Shown here: positions 32,771 through 41,522 of the stretch, in pieces
How the letters are laid out: each line of letters starts with the position of its first letter
How positions within the stretch are numbered: position 1 is the first letter of the stretch
NCBI RefSeq assembly: GCF_016863315.1
Contig: NZ_BOOQ01000005.1
Location: 62,001-126,000, forward strand
DNA length: 64,000 nt
Reading direction: 5' to 3'
Origin: Planotetraspora silvatica
GTDB lineage: Bacteria > Actinomycetota > Actinomycetes > Streptosporangiales > Streptosporangiaceae
Position numbers and translations under genes: made by a program
The notes under the pieces: generated by a model
The model's database searches: none
Told to the model about the DNA's origin: nothing
The model's input: only the letters and a program-made list of their open reading frames with translations

Positions 32771-33421
32771 TCACAGAGCGCCGCTCTCGATCGCTTCCTT
32801 GAGGCCTTCCTGGGTCTCCTCATGGGAGGAGACGCCGTTCGTCACCGTGAAGTCGATGAGCAGGACGCTCGCCTCGAAGGTGAGGTGCTCGGTGACGCGG
32901 GTCCCGCCGTCGCCGAGTTCCTCGAAGACGATCTTCTGGTGGGTGACCACGTTGGGCAGCGACCAGCTGTCGGTCTCGTAGTAGAAGCCGTCGGGGTGGA
33001 TCCGCTGTTGTGCGTGGGTCTTGCTCGTGACCGGGATCCCGGCGACGACGGGGATGTCCTCGATGGCCGTGAAGTCGATGTAGTGCGTGCCGGCCTCGGT
33101 CCGGTCCTCGTGGGTGACCACGCGCTTCAGGAACGAGTGCAGGCCGAGGTGATTGTTGACGTTCGAGTACGCCGCGAACACGTGCTCGATGGGCGCGTCG
33201 ATGTCGATGGAGATGTCACGTTTCACCTGGCTCCGCCCCGTCAACGGCAGGGGCGCGGTCGCGCACTCGTAGAACTTGTAGAATTCCCATGCGGCCTGCC
33301 ATTCGGCGGCGAGCTGGGCGTCGGTCTCGACGACCTCGGCGTGGACGGGATTCGAGAACGCGCCGAGCACGACTGCGGCCGTGAACAGCTGGATCACGAG
33401 AAGTCGAAGGAGCTTCTTCAC
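32771..33421 (-). CDS. Secreted SRPBCC (START-like) protein
   Basis: 216 residues. A Sec signal peptide (KKLLRLLVIQLFTAAVVLG, cleavage after VHA at ~28) is followed by a SRPBCC domain: KRDISIDIDAPIEHVFAAYS, then LGDGGTRVTEHLTFEA. Most SRPBCC/polyketide-cyclase proteins are cytoplasmic, so an exported one is unusual. It would bind a hydrophobic ligand at or outside the membrane. Its base composition is slightly lower in GC. Confidence 0.8.
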   Translation of the reverse strand: MKKLLRLLVIQLFTAAVVLGAFSNPVHAEVVETDAQLAAEWQAAWEFYKFYECATAPLPLTGRSQVKRDISIDIDAPIEHVFAAYSNVNNHLGLHSFLKRVVTHEDRTEAGTHYIDFTAIEDIPVVAGIPVTSKTHAQQRIHPDGFYYETDSWSLPNVVTHQKIVFEELGDGGTRVTEHLTFEASVLLIDFTVTNGVSSHEETQEGLKEAIESGAL

Positions 33422-33758
33422 GGAACCTCACCGAGTTATGGCGAATGGGGCGAATGCCCTTATATCGCACTTGATCAAGCTTTATGAAGATGTTTTCCGG
33501 TGATGTCGTCGCGAGGTGATGACGTCCGGCCGTCCGGCCCGTGATGCGTGCGGCGGCGGGGTTGTCCGTGGACGCTGGCCCGCGTCCATCAGGAAATTTC
33601 AGCTTTTCGCACACTGCTCGCCCGGTTCTGCGGGAATTAGGCAACAGAATCGAAACGATAGGTTCACATGCCGGAACCCGTGTCATATCGTAGAGGTGGG
33701 AGCGCTCCCATGATTTGGAGTGAAGCCGTGACCCCCCCCGCGTACCGCCGAGTGCCTG
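33422..33758. other. Intergenic region, 337 bp
   Basis: AT-rich between 33435 and 33500 (probable promoter of the secreted SRPBCC gene on the minus strand). The TGGGAGCGCTCCCA box and the start region of the RsbW-type gene lie at its right end. No gene of its own. Confidence 0.5.
33697..33710. promoter_or_regulatory. CebR/LacI-type operator box
   Basis: TGGGAGCGCTCCCA is a perfect 14-bp palindrome and is the consensus bound by CebR, the LacI-family cello-oligosaccharide regulator of Streptomyces. It ends 17 bp before a GTG with ribosome site GGAGTGAAG. No sugar gene follows; the adjacent gene is an RsbW-type ATPase. Confidence 0.65.
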
Positions 33759-34172
33759 TTGCCCGCCGTCGGTGCGAGCGTCTCCCAGGCCCGCGCGCTG
33801 GTGCGCCGGGAGCTGGACCGCTGGGGAGTCCCGTCCCTGATCGACGACTGCACGCTCATCGTCAGCGAACTCGTGACCAATGCCGTACGGCACGGCGGCA
33901 GCGCCCTCGCCCTCAGGCTCGTCGGTGGCGGCGGCTGGGTGTACGGCGAGATATACGACCCCGGTGACGGCGTGCCCCGCCTGCGCGAGGCGGGCGCCGA
34001 CGCCACGGACGGCCGGGGACTGCTGATCGTGGCGACGCTGGCCGACGACTGGGGGATCGCTCACTCCTCGCGCGGCGGCAAGACCGTCTGGTTCGTGGCC
34101 GGCGAGGGGGTTCCTGCCTGCGGGGCGTCCATGGCGCCTGTCGCGGCCGATTCCCTCACCTCGGTGTGCTGA
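33759..34172 (+). CDS. RsbW-like ATP-binding (anti-sigma kinase type) protein
   Basis: 137 residues as drawn, from a TTG; HATPase_c domain with the N-box SELVTNAVRHGG (~45-56) and G-box GRGLLIVATLADDWGI (~88-103). The usual N-terminal ~10 residues are missing. They are found upstream in another frame: GTG at 33728, with a GGAGTGAAG site, would read through if the C8 run at 33732-33739 had seven Cs, giving VTPPRTAECLLPAVGAS. So the gene is either frameshifted, phase-variable or carries a sequencing error. Members bind ATP and often regulate sigma factors through an anti-anti-sigma partner; none is adjacent. Confidence 0.8.
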   Translation: MPAVGASVSQARALVRRELDRWGVPSLIDDCTLIVSELVTNAVRHGGSALALRLVGGGGWVYGEIYDPGDGVPRLREAGADATDGRGLLIVATLADDWGIAHSSRGGKTVWFVAGEGVPACGASMAPVAADSLTSVC

Positions 34173-34265
34173 CTCAGGAGGATCGGGTCGGGCGGGTATA
34201 TGCGTGAAATCTGACAGTTCGATCACCCACTGCCGCAAAGGCGTGATCCTTGAGATCATCGCCGG

Positions 34266-34796
34266 ATGATCCCCTTATCGATCACGCTGGCGATCGAGCC
34301 GCATCCCTACCCGCTGATCCGCGGGGGCGGCCTTTTCCTGATCTTCGTGGGACTCGGGTTCCTGCTGGGGTGGACCTTCCCGAAGGTGTGGATCCCGTTC
34401 GCCATCGGGGGTGGAGCCACCGGACTCACCGCCAGCGGCCTGAGCGCGCTGCTGCCCTCTCTCGGGACGCCGTCGTTCATCCAGATCGCAGCCCTCGTCT
34501 TCTCCTTCATCGTGGAACTGGGGCTGATCGCTCTCGTCCTCACCAGATACAAGACCGCCGACCAGCGGACGCAGATCCTCATGATCCTGCTCGTGGTGGG
34601 CCTGCATTTCATCATCATGGGCGTCGCCCACGGCCCGCTGATGGCGCTCCTGGGAGTCGTGAGCGTCGCCAACGCCCTGCTGGGCCTGCGGGCCAAGGCG
34701 CTGCCGATCTGGGCCTTCGGCGTGGCGGACGGCCTGCTCAAGTTCGGCTTCGGACTGGTGATGCTGCTCCTCTATCCGGCCCTCACGTTCACCTGA
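34266..34796 (+). CDS. Multi-pass membrane protein, hypothetical
   Basis: 176 residues with about six hydrophobic helices and few charged residues (GGGLFLIFVGLGFLLGW, LMILLVVGLHFIIMGVAHGP). HFIIMGVAHGP contains two membrane histidines. This is an uncharacterised actinobacterial family; no transporter motif is seen. There is no clear ribosome site at the ATG. Confidence 0.75.
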   Translation: MIPLSITLAIEPHPYPLIRGGGLFLIFVGLGFLLGWTFPKVWIPFAIGGGATGLTASGLSALLPSLGTPSFIQIAALVFSFIVELGLIALVLTRYKTADQRTQILMILLVVGLHFIIMGVAHGPLMALLGVVSVANALLGLRAKALPIWAFGVADGLLKFGFGLVMLLLYPALTFT

Positions 34797-34909
34797 CCGG
34801 GACCGGATCGGGGCCGCGGGGGGATCTCGGCTCCGGATGGCGGGAAACCGCCAGGCTAAGGTCGGAGACAGCGGAAGAACACGGCCTGTGGGCACCGGGG
34901 GGAGCGCCG

Positions 34910-35848
34910 ATGGCGACGATGAAGGCGATTCGGCAGCATGAGTTCGGCGGGCCCGAGGTCCTCCGGTACGAGGACGTGCCCCGTCCCGAACCGATCGGCA
35001 CCGAGATCCGCGTCAGAGTCCAGGCCACCAGCGTGAATCCGGTGGACTTCAAGACCAGATCAGGGCGTGGCCCGTTGGGCACTCCGCCGTTCACGGTCGG
35101 CTGGGACATGGCCGGCGTCGTCGACGCGCTCGGCGGCGGCGTCACGCGGTTCGCCGTGGGTGACGAGGTGCTGGGCATGCCGTGGTTCCCGCGCGAGGCC
35201 GCCACCTACGCCGAGTACGTCACCGCGCCGTCCCGCCAGTTCGTGCGCAAGCCGGCCGCGATGAGCGTCGCCGAGGCCGCGGCGCTGCCGTTGGCCGGGC
35301 TCACCGCCTGGCAGGCGCTCGTCGACACCGCCGGTCTCGCGGAGGGGCAGCGGGTGCTGATCCACGCGGCGGCCGGCGGCGTGGGACACCTCGCCGTGCA
35401 GATCGCCAAGGCGCGCGGCGCCCACGTCATCGGGACCGCGAGCCCGCGCAACCACGGCACCCTCACGGACCTGGGCGCCGACCAGCTCATCGACTACCGC
35501 ACGACTCGTTTCGAGGACGCCGTGAGCGACGTGGACGTCGTCTTCGACTTGATCGGCGGTGAGACCGGGCTCCGGTCGCTGGGAGTGCTGCGGCCGGGCG
35601 GGCTGCTCATCGAGGTGCCCTCCGGCGCGAGCGCGGAGGTCCTGGCCGCCGCGGAGAAGGACGGCGTGCGCGCCACCGGCTTCCTCGTCGAACCCGACTC
35701 GGTCGGCCTCGCGGGCCTGGTCGGGCTCTACGAAAGCGGCCGGTTGAAGGTGCTCGTCAGCAAGCGGTTCCCGCTTTCCGAGGCCGCCGCCGCGCATGAG
35801 GCCGCCGAACACGACCACTCGATGGGCAAGATCGTCATCACCGTCTGA
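34910..35848 (+). CDS. NADP-dependent quinone oxidoreductase (zinc-free MDR)
   Basis: 312 residues of the medium-chain dehydrogenase/reductase superfamily, QOR branch. The GroES-like N-domain opens with MKAIRQHEFGGPEVLRYEDV, the nucleotide motif HAAAGGVGHLAVQIAKARGA is at ~145-164, and the C-terminus AHEAAEHDHSMGKIVITV is typical. It lacks zinc-ligand cysteines. It reduces quinones or enones with NADPH. ATG 34910 follows GGGGGGAG. Confidence 0.92.
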   Translation: MATMKAIRQHEFGGPEVLRYEDVPRPEPIGTEIRVRVQATSVNPVDFKTRSGRGPLGTPPFTVGWDMAGVVDALGGGVTRFAVGDEVLGMPWFPREAATYAEYVTAPSRQFVRKPAAMSVAEAAALPLAGLTAWQALVDTAGLAEGQRVLIHAAAGGVGHLAVQIAKARGAHVIGTASPRNHGTLTDLGADQLIDYRTTRFEDAVSDVDVVFDLIGGETGLRSLGVLRPGGLLIEVPSGASAEVLAAAEKDGVRATGFLVEPDSVGLAGLVGLYESGRLKVLVSKRFPLSEAAAAHEAAEHDHSMGKIVITV

Positions 35849-35896
35849 CGCGGGCTGCGGCCGGGGGTACGGCGGGGCCGGCGCTATGCTCGCCGC

Positions 35897-36631
35897 GTGG
35901 AGTTCCAGGACGGCGCGGTGGACGCGCAGGTGAACGATCCGCACGACGCGCCCGCGCCGGTGTACGAGGTGTGGCGGACCACCGCCGCCGACCCCGCCTT
36001 CAGCGAATGGCTGCGTTCGGCGAGCGAGCCGGACTGGACCGCCGTGGTGACTCACCCGTTCGCGGCAGCGATCACCACAGGCGAGGCGGACATGCGCCGC
36101 TATCTCGTCCAGGACTTCCAGTTCGTCGACGCCTTCACGGCGTTGCTCGGCGCCGCGGTCGCCGGTGCCGACCGGTTCGAGTCGCGAGTGCCGTTCGGCC
36201 GGTTCCTCGGGCAGATCGTCACGGACACCGAGAGAAGCTACTTCCACCGTGCGCTGGACACCCTCGGCGTCGACGCGGACGATGTCACCTCGCCGGAGCT
36301 GGAGCCGGTCACCGTACGCTTCCAGGCGCTCATGGACGAGGCCCGGTTGAGCCAGGAGTATCCGGTGATCCTCGCCGTGTTGTGCCTGGCGGAGTGGATC
36401 TATCTCGGCTGGGCGAGCCGAGCGGCCGAGCCGTCGCCGGAGGAGTTCCTCTACCGCGAGTGGATCGACCTCCACAGCGGCCCGGACTTCGAGGCGTGGG
36501 TGGGGTTCCTCCGCGGGGAGCTCGACCGGCTCGGCCCCTCCCTCGGAGAGGCCGGCCAGGCCCGGGTGCTCGGGTTCTTCCGGGAGGCGGCCAGGCTGGA
36601 GCGAGGCTTCTTCGACATGGCCCAGGGCTGA
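35897..36631 (+). CDS. TenA-family protein (Glu-type active site)
   Basis: 244 residues with the all-helical TenA/thiaminase II fold. Recognisable parts are PFAAAITTGEADMRRYLVQD near residue 55 and ILAVLCLAEWIYLGWA near 155. At the position of the TenA_C catalytic cysteine this protein appears to have AEW, the Glu-type (TenA_E) variant. That subgroup salvages pyrimidine precursors of thiamin such as aminopyrimidine. Not next to other thiamin genes. It is convergent with the SRPBCC gene 9 bp away. Confidence 0.82.
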   Translation: MEFQDGAVDAQVNDPHDAPAPVYEVWRTTAADPAFSEWLRSASEPDWTAVVTHPFAAAITTGEADMRRYLVQDFQFVDAFTALLGAAVAGADRFESRVPFGRFLGQIVTDTERSYFHRALDTLGVDADDVTSPELEPVTVRFQALMDEARLSQEYPVILAVLCLAEWIYLGWASRAAEPSPEEFLYREWIDLHSGPDFEAWVGFLRGELDRLGPSLGEAGQARVLGFFREAARLERGFFDMAQG

Positions 36632-36640
36632 GAGACCGCG

Positions 36641-37078
36641 TCAGGCGGCGCTGAGCTCGGCCAGGCGGCGCAACGACCGCTTGAGGAAGACGGCGCCGAC
36701 CGGCTTGGCGAGGTTCCAGCCGAACCGTCCCGCCGCGCCGAAGGGCAGCTCCAGATCCTCCTCCCAGAGGATCGTGCTGCCCCCGCCCAGACGGGGGAGG
36801 ACGCGGAAGAGCCCCGTGCCCCGCAGCGGCCAGCCGGTGTGGCGGACCGAGACCCCGTGGGGCGGATCCCAATCGGTGATCTCCATCGTGTCCAGGAAGC
36901 CGACCGGCCCGACTCCGGTGAAGGCGGCCAGGGCGCTGCCCGCGCTGTGACCGTCGCCGGCGACGACCCGCGCGCTCGTCAGCGACATCCACTCGTGGTG
37001 ACGGTCCCAGTCGGTCAGCACGTTGAAGACCCGCTCGGGGCTCGCCTCCGCGTCGACGGTCACCGCAAGATGCGTCAT
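36641..37078 (-). CDS. SRPBCC family protein
   Basis: 145 residues from the ATG at 37078 (AAGGGAC upstream); the longer minus-strand frame is antisense noise. A polyketide-cyclase/START fold begins MTHLAVTVDAEASPERVFNV, with ITDWDPPHGVSVRHTG and a C-terminal helix AVFLKRSLRRLAELSA. It is a cytosolic ligand-binding or immunity-type protein of unknown ligand, divergent from the phospholipase C gene. Confidence 0.85.
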   Translation of the reverse strand: MTHLAVTVDAEASPERVFNVLTDWDRHHEWMSLTSARVVAGDGHSAGSALAAFTGVGPVGFLDTMEITDWDPPHGVSVRHTGWPLRGTGLFRVLPRLGGGSTILWEEDLELPFGAAGRFGWNLAKPVGAVFLKRSLRRLAELSAA

Positions 37079-37213
37079 GTCTGTCCCTTCGTGCCGCCTG
37101 CCCGGTCCGGATGCCGGGTCCGCGCTTCCGGCGGACGCGGACGCAGTCGCCGGAAGGGCCGCTGTTAGCGTTGGCAGCCGTCGCACCGAACGTCTCCGGA
37201 GGGACGCAGCACG

Positions 37214-39220
37214 ATGTCGGCCGGTTCCACTCTTCCTTCTTCCCTGTCCCGGGTGCTTTCGCGGCCCGTCGCCCCCGGCGATCTGTCCGGCATCAGGCAC
37301 GTGGTGTTCGTCATGCAGGAGAACAGGTCGTTCGACCACTATTTCGGGCACCTGCGCGGTGTGCGGGGGTACGGCGACCGCAACGCGGTACCGGGCCGGA
37401 CGCTGAGGCCGGCCTTCGAGCAGGACGGCGTGCTGCCCTTCTCCGTCCGTGAGGCGGCCAGGCTCGCGGGAGCCGACCCCATGCTGCTCGACTCCCACGA
37501 CCACAGCTGGCTCGGCACCCACAACGCCTGGGCGATGGGCTGGAACGACGCGTGGACGCCCAACAAGGGGCCCTCGTCCCTGTCCTACTACGACCGCGGC
37601 GATCTGCCCTTCTACTACGAGCTCGCGGACACCTTCACGATCTGCGACGCCTACCACAGCTCGGCGCTGACCTCCACGACGCCCAACCGCAACTACCACG
37701 TCTCCGGCCACACCGGCTTCGAGCCGGGCACGGGGCAGCGGGCCGTCGACAACGACGCGTGCGAGGAGGACGGGCACGCCGGATACTCGTGGATCACCGT
37801 GCCCGAGCTGCTGACCCAGGCCGGTCACTCCTGGCAGGTCTACCAGGAGTGGGACAACTACCAGTGCAACAACCTGGAGTTCTTCGCCACGTTCAAGGCC
37901 GTCATGGCCAAGCTCGGCCAGACCAGCATGCACGCCTTCTACCAGGCGGTCCAAGCGGCCGACGATCCCGCGCCGCTGCTCGCCGAGCTGGAGGAGCGGG
38001 TGGCCGGGCTCGACCCCGCCGACCGGGAGCTGTACGACCGGGCGCTGCGCCGTACCCGGACGGGCGGGCTGGGAGAGTGGTTCTCCGCCGACGTGGCCGC
38101 CGGGCGCCTTCCCGCCGTTTCCTACGTCGTGACGTCACTCGCCGACTCCGAACATCCGGAGGGGTCGTCGGCCGTCGAGAGCGGCAAGGTCATCTACCAG
38201 GTCCTGGACGCGCTCGCCTCGCATCCCGACGTGTGGGCGAGCACGGCGGTCTTCATCACCTACGACGAGAACGACGGCTTCTTCGACCACGTCCCGCCGC
38301 CCGTGCCGCCCGACGGAACGCCGGGGGAGTTCGTCAACGGACGGCCCATCGGCCTCGGCATGCGGGTCCCGATGATCGTGGTGTCGCCCTGGAGCGTGGG
38401 CGGTCACGTCTGCTCTGAGACGTTCGACCACAGCTCGACCGTGCGGTTCGTGGAGACCTGGCTGGGCATCAAGGCGCCCGACATCAGCCCGTGGCGCCGC
38501 CAGGTCGTGGGCGACCTGACCTCGGCCTTCGACTTCGCCTCCCCTTCCGCGCCGGTCGTCGCCCCCGGATCGTCGCCGAGCCTCGGCGACGGCCCCGCGC
38601 CGGCTCGGGGGGATACCGCCGCCGCCCGGTGGTACCCCGTGGCGCCCGCAGAGCAGCGGATGCCCGTCCAGGAACCCGGGACCAAGCCCGCACGGGCCCT
38701 GCCGTACCAGCCGGACGCCCATGCCAGGGCACGTGGGCGCGCCGTGGAGATCACCATGGCCAACCGCGGTGTGGCGAGCGCCCACCTCGCGCTCTACGGC
38801 TACATGGGCGAACTCGTGCGGCCGCAGCACTTCGACGTCGTCGACGACCTGCGGGAGGCGGTCTACTTCCCGTCCGACGCCTACGACCTCCTCCTGACCG
38901 GCCCGAACGGCTTCCGCAGGCACTTCCGCGGCGGGCTGGGCGACCGGGTCGAGGTCACGACGGAGATCGACCCCGCCTCGCGGACCGTGCTCGTCGACAT
39001 CGTCAACACCGGCGGCTCTCCCGCCGACGTCAGCGTCACCCCCCTCGCCTACGGCGGGGAGCCGCGGGCTCTGCGCCTGCCCTCCGGAGGCGCGGTCCAG
39101 GTCGAGTGGCCGGCCGCGACCGGGTGGTACGACATCGCGGTGACCGTCGAGGGAGACGCCGGCTGGCTGCGCCGCCTCATGGGCCACATCGAGAACGGCA
39201 GGCCCAGCGTCACGGGCTGA
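37214..39220 (+). CDS. Phospholipase C, phosphocholine-specific type
   Basis: 668 residues of the phosphoesterase/PLC family. The metal and nucleophile motif VVFVMQENRSFDHYFG is at ~31-46, TTPNRNYHVSG near 158, and TYDENDGFFDHVPPP near 352. Two C-terminal beta domains (DUF756 type) follow residue ~515. Homologues usually start with a Tat signal peptide; none is visible here, the protein starting about 10 residues before PVAPGDLSGIRH. Either export uses another route or the enzyme is retained. ATG 37214 has GGAGGG upstream. Confidence 0.92.
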   Translation: MSAGSTLPSSLSRVLSRPVAPGDLSGIRHVVFVMQENRSFDHYFGHLRGVRGYGDRNAVPGRTLRPAFEQDGVLPFSVREAARLAGADPMLLDSHDHSWLGTHNAWAMGWNDAWTPNKGPSSLSYYDRGDLPFYYELADTFTICDAYHSSALTSTTPNRNYHVSGHTGFEPGTGQRAVDNDACEEDGHAGYSWITVPELLTQAGHSWQVYQEWDNYQCNNLEFFATFKAVMAKLGQTSMHAFYQAVQAADDPAPLLAELEERVAGLDPADRELYDRALRRTRTGGLGEWFSADVAAGRLPAVSYVVTSLADSEHPEGSSAVESGKVIYQVLDALASHPDVWASTAVFITYDENDGFFDHVPPPVPPDGTPGEFVNGRPIGLGMRVPMIVVSPWSVGGHVCSETFDHSSTVRFVETWLGIKAPDISPWRRQVVGDLTSAFDFASPSAPVVAPGSSPSLGDGPAPARGDTAAARWYPVAPAEQRMPVQEPGTKPARALPYQPDAHARARGRAVEITMANRGVASAHLALYGYMGELVRPQHFDVVDDLREAVYFPSDAYDLLLTGPNGFRRHFRGGLGDRVEVTTEIDPASRTVLVDIVNTGGSPADVSVTPLAYGGEPRALRLPSGGAVQVEWPAATGWYDIAVTVEGDAGWLRRLMGHIENGRPSVTG

Positions 39221-39282
39221 GCCGCGAGGCGGGTTCACCGGGAGGACACCGGGTAGGGGAGCCGGGTAGGCAGGTGACCGCG

Positions 39283-40266
39283 ATGCCCGCGACTCTCGCG
39301 CTGGCGGGGGACACGATGCTCGGGCGCGGCGTGGCCGAACGCGTCGCCCAGTCGGTGGACCCCGCGCATTTCTTCTCGGCGGATCTCCTCGAGGTGCTCG
39401 GGGAGGCGGACCTCCTCCTGCTCAACCTCGAGTGTTGCGTCTCCAGCCGGGGCCGGAGGTGGGACGCCCCGGGCAAGCCGTTCCACTTCCGCGCGCCTCC
39501 CCAGGCCGCCGAACTGCTCGCCCGGCTGGGCGTGGGATGCGTGACGCTGGCCAACAACCACGCGCTCGACTACGGCCAGGACGCGCTGCTCGACACGCGT
39601 GAATGGCTGAGCCGATCCGGAATCCGCTGTGTGGGGGCGGGAGCCGACCAGGAGGAGGCGAGGCGGCCGGAGGTCGTCACGGTGGGAGGCATTCGCGTCG
39701 GGGTGCTCGGCGTGAGCGACCACCCGGCCGACTTCGCGGCCACGGCCGTACGGCCGGGCGTCTCCTACGCCGATCTGATGACCGGCGTTCCGCCGTGGCT
39801 GGTCGCAGACGTCCGGGAGTTACGCGCGAGAACCGACGTCGTGGTCGTGTCGCCGCACTGGGGGCCGAACATGACCGGCCGGCCGAGGGCGTACATCTGT
39901 TCAGCCGCCCAGACCCTCGTCTCGGCGGGGGCGGCGCTCGTCGCCGGGCACTCGGCACACGTGTTCCACGGCGTCGCCCCACCCGTCCTCTACGACCTCG
40001 GCGATTTCATCGACGACTACATCGTGGACGCCCGGCTCCGCAACGACTTGGGCCTGGTCTTCCTCGTCACGATGGACGAGCACGGGCCCATCCGGCTGTA
40101 CGGCGTCCCGATCGAGTTGCGGCACTGCCGCACGCGGCTCGCGCACGACGACGAATGGCGGTGGATCCGCGACCGGTTCGCCGCGGCCTGCGCCGATCTC
40201 GGCGCCCCTGGTCTCGGCAGTCCCGTCACCGAGGAGGACGGCCGGCTCGTGGTCGAGATGAGATGA
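39283..40266 (+). CDS. CapA family protein (metallophosphatase fold)
   Basis: 327 residues; ATG 39283 with an AGGTGA site five bases before (a GTG at 39274 is possible). CapA/PgsA-type domain: LALAGDTMLGRGVAERV at the start, ADLLLLNLECCVSSRGRRWD, CVTLANNHALDYG and SPHWGPN. These supply D, N and H ligands of the calcineurin-like site. There is no signal peptide. Founding members help export or anchor poly-gamma-glutamate; cytosolic bacterial versions are of unknown role. It follows the phospholipase gene by 62 bp. Confidence 0.88.
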   Translation: MPATLALAGDTMLGRGVAERVAQSVDPAHFFSADLLEVLGEADLLLLNLECCVSSRGRRWDAPGKPFHFRAPPQAAELLARLGVGCVTLANNHALDYGQDALLDTREWLSRSGIRCVGAGADQEEARRPEVVTVGGIRVGVLGVSDHPADFAATAVRPGVSYADLMTGVPPWLVADVRELRARTDVVVVSPHWGPNMTGRPRAYICSAAQTLVSAGAALVAGHSAHVFHGVAPPVLYDLGDFIDDYIVDARLRNDLGLVFLVTMDEHGPIRLYGVPIELRHCRTRLAHDDEWRWIRDRFAAACADLGAPGLGSPVTEEDGRLVVEMR

Positions 40267-40298
40267 GCCGCACCGCCGCCCCCGGAACAGGCGCGTGA

Positions 40299-40889
40299 TC
40301 AGGTGTGGATGAGCGGGGTGTCGACGAGATGCTCGGCCAGGAACCAGGCCTGAAGCTCACCTGTACGGATGACATCGGAGACCAGCAGGTCGTTGGTTCC
40401 GTCGTCGCCCTTCTGGTCGGCGGTCGCGGCGGCGTCGTGCGCGGCGACGAGGATCATCTCGTGCGCCTCGAGCAGGCGCGACAACATCGCCGGAACCTCT
40501 TCCACGCCGTCCGGCGGCCGCTTGATCACGGTGATCTCCGCGACGTGCCGGGGATCGCCCACGGCGACGCCTCCGAGGGTCTGGACCCGCTCGGCGAGCT
40601 TGTCGACCAGTTCGAGCTGTTCCTCGGCATGTTTGTCCAGGAGCAGGTGGAGTTGGTAGAAGGTCGGGCCGCGCATCAGCCAATGGCACTTCTTGTAGAG
40701 GCTGTAGAGGATCTGGGTGTCGGCCAGGATCTGGTTGAGCCGCTGGCACGAGTGCATCCGGGTCTCCATGGCGAGACCGACGGGGAACTGCCGCACGGTC
40801 CCGAACTCCTGGATCTCCATACCCTTCTGATGCAGCCAGGGCTGGCTGCCGCCACCGGAACGGGCTTTGGCGGAAGGCTTGACACTCAA
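40299..40889 (-). CDS. dps: Dps-family ferritin-like protein
   Basis: 196 residues. The Dps four-helix core is visible: ILYSLYKKCHWLMRGPTFYQ with the ferroxidase histidine in KCHW (~69), followed by LLLDKHAEEQLELVDKLAER with the acidic ferroxidase ligands. A 40-residue N-terminal tail rich in Ser, Gly and Lys precedes it, as in other actinomycete Dps proteins, where it aids assembly or nucleoid binding. It protects DNA by oxidising and storing iron. AGGGAGGAG precedes the ATG. Confidence 0.92.
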   Translation of the reverse strand: MSVKPSAKARSGGGSQPWLHQKGMEIQEFGTVRQFPVGLAMETRMHSCQRLNQILADTQILYSLYKKCHWLMRGPTFYQLHLLLDKHAEEQLELVDKLAERVQTLGGVAVGDPRHVAEITVIKRPPDGVEEVPAMLSRLLEAHEMILVAAHDAAATADQKGDDGTNDLLVSDVIRTGELQAWFLAEHLVDTPLIHT

Positions 40890-41036
40890 GGTCGTTCTCC
40901 TCCCTTTCGGGTGCTTCTTTCAAAGTGTTCCGGCTGTCACGTATGAGGAGCCTTGTGCGATATCCCGAAATTTCCCCTTATTGGGTAAAGACGTGACGGT
41001 GAACCGGGACCGCTGATCCCGCGTACCTCGAAGGTG

Positions 41037-41465
41037 ATGAGAATTTCACGCCGAAGGGCGCGCGCCGGACGGTGCGCCACCCCCGCCCTGCTGATCGTCC
41101 CCGCCCTGCTTCTGGCCGTCGCCTGTACGGCGGAGCAGGCCGCCCCGGCCGCGGAGCAGGCGCCTCCGCCCACGGTGGAGTTGCTCGCCGCCGAGGCCGG
41201 ATGCACCCCGAAGATCCAGATCGACGCCAAGGAGTTGCGCCAGGGCTACTGCACGACCTCCATCGGCCAGTTCTTCATCACGACGTTCGCGACCCAGAAG
41301 GGGAAGGACGAGTGGATGGACCAGGCCCCCGAGTACAGCCCCCACCTGGTCGGGAACCTGTGGACCGCACTTGCCCCCCGGCCCGTGCTCGACAAGCTCC
41401 GGCAGCAGATCGGCGGGGACCTCCACCTGATGGATCACAGGAAGAGTCCCACTCCGGCGGGATGA
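41037..41465 (+). CDS. Putative lipoprotein, hypothetical
   Basis: 142 residues from the ATG at 41037 (a GTG one codon upstream is possible). An arginine-rich n-region, hydrophobic segment and lipobox-like LLLAVAC at ~31 suggest a lipoprotein or secreted protein. An Ala/Pro linker leads to a small domain with two cysteines (AEAGCTPKI and QGYCTTS). No family recognised. Confidence 0.65.
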   Translation: MRISRRRARAGRCATPALLIVPALLLAVACTAEQAAPAAEQAPPPTVELLAAEAGCTPKIQIDAKELRQGYCTTSIGQFFITTFATQKGKDEWMDQAPEYSPHLVGNLWTALAPRPVLDKLRQQIGGDLHLMDHRKSPTPAG

Positions 41466-41522
41466 CGACCGGGTACGCTCGACATCCCCGCGACCGGCGG
41501 AGCCGCGGCGAGGAGGTCGAAC

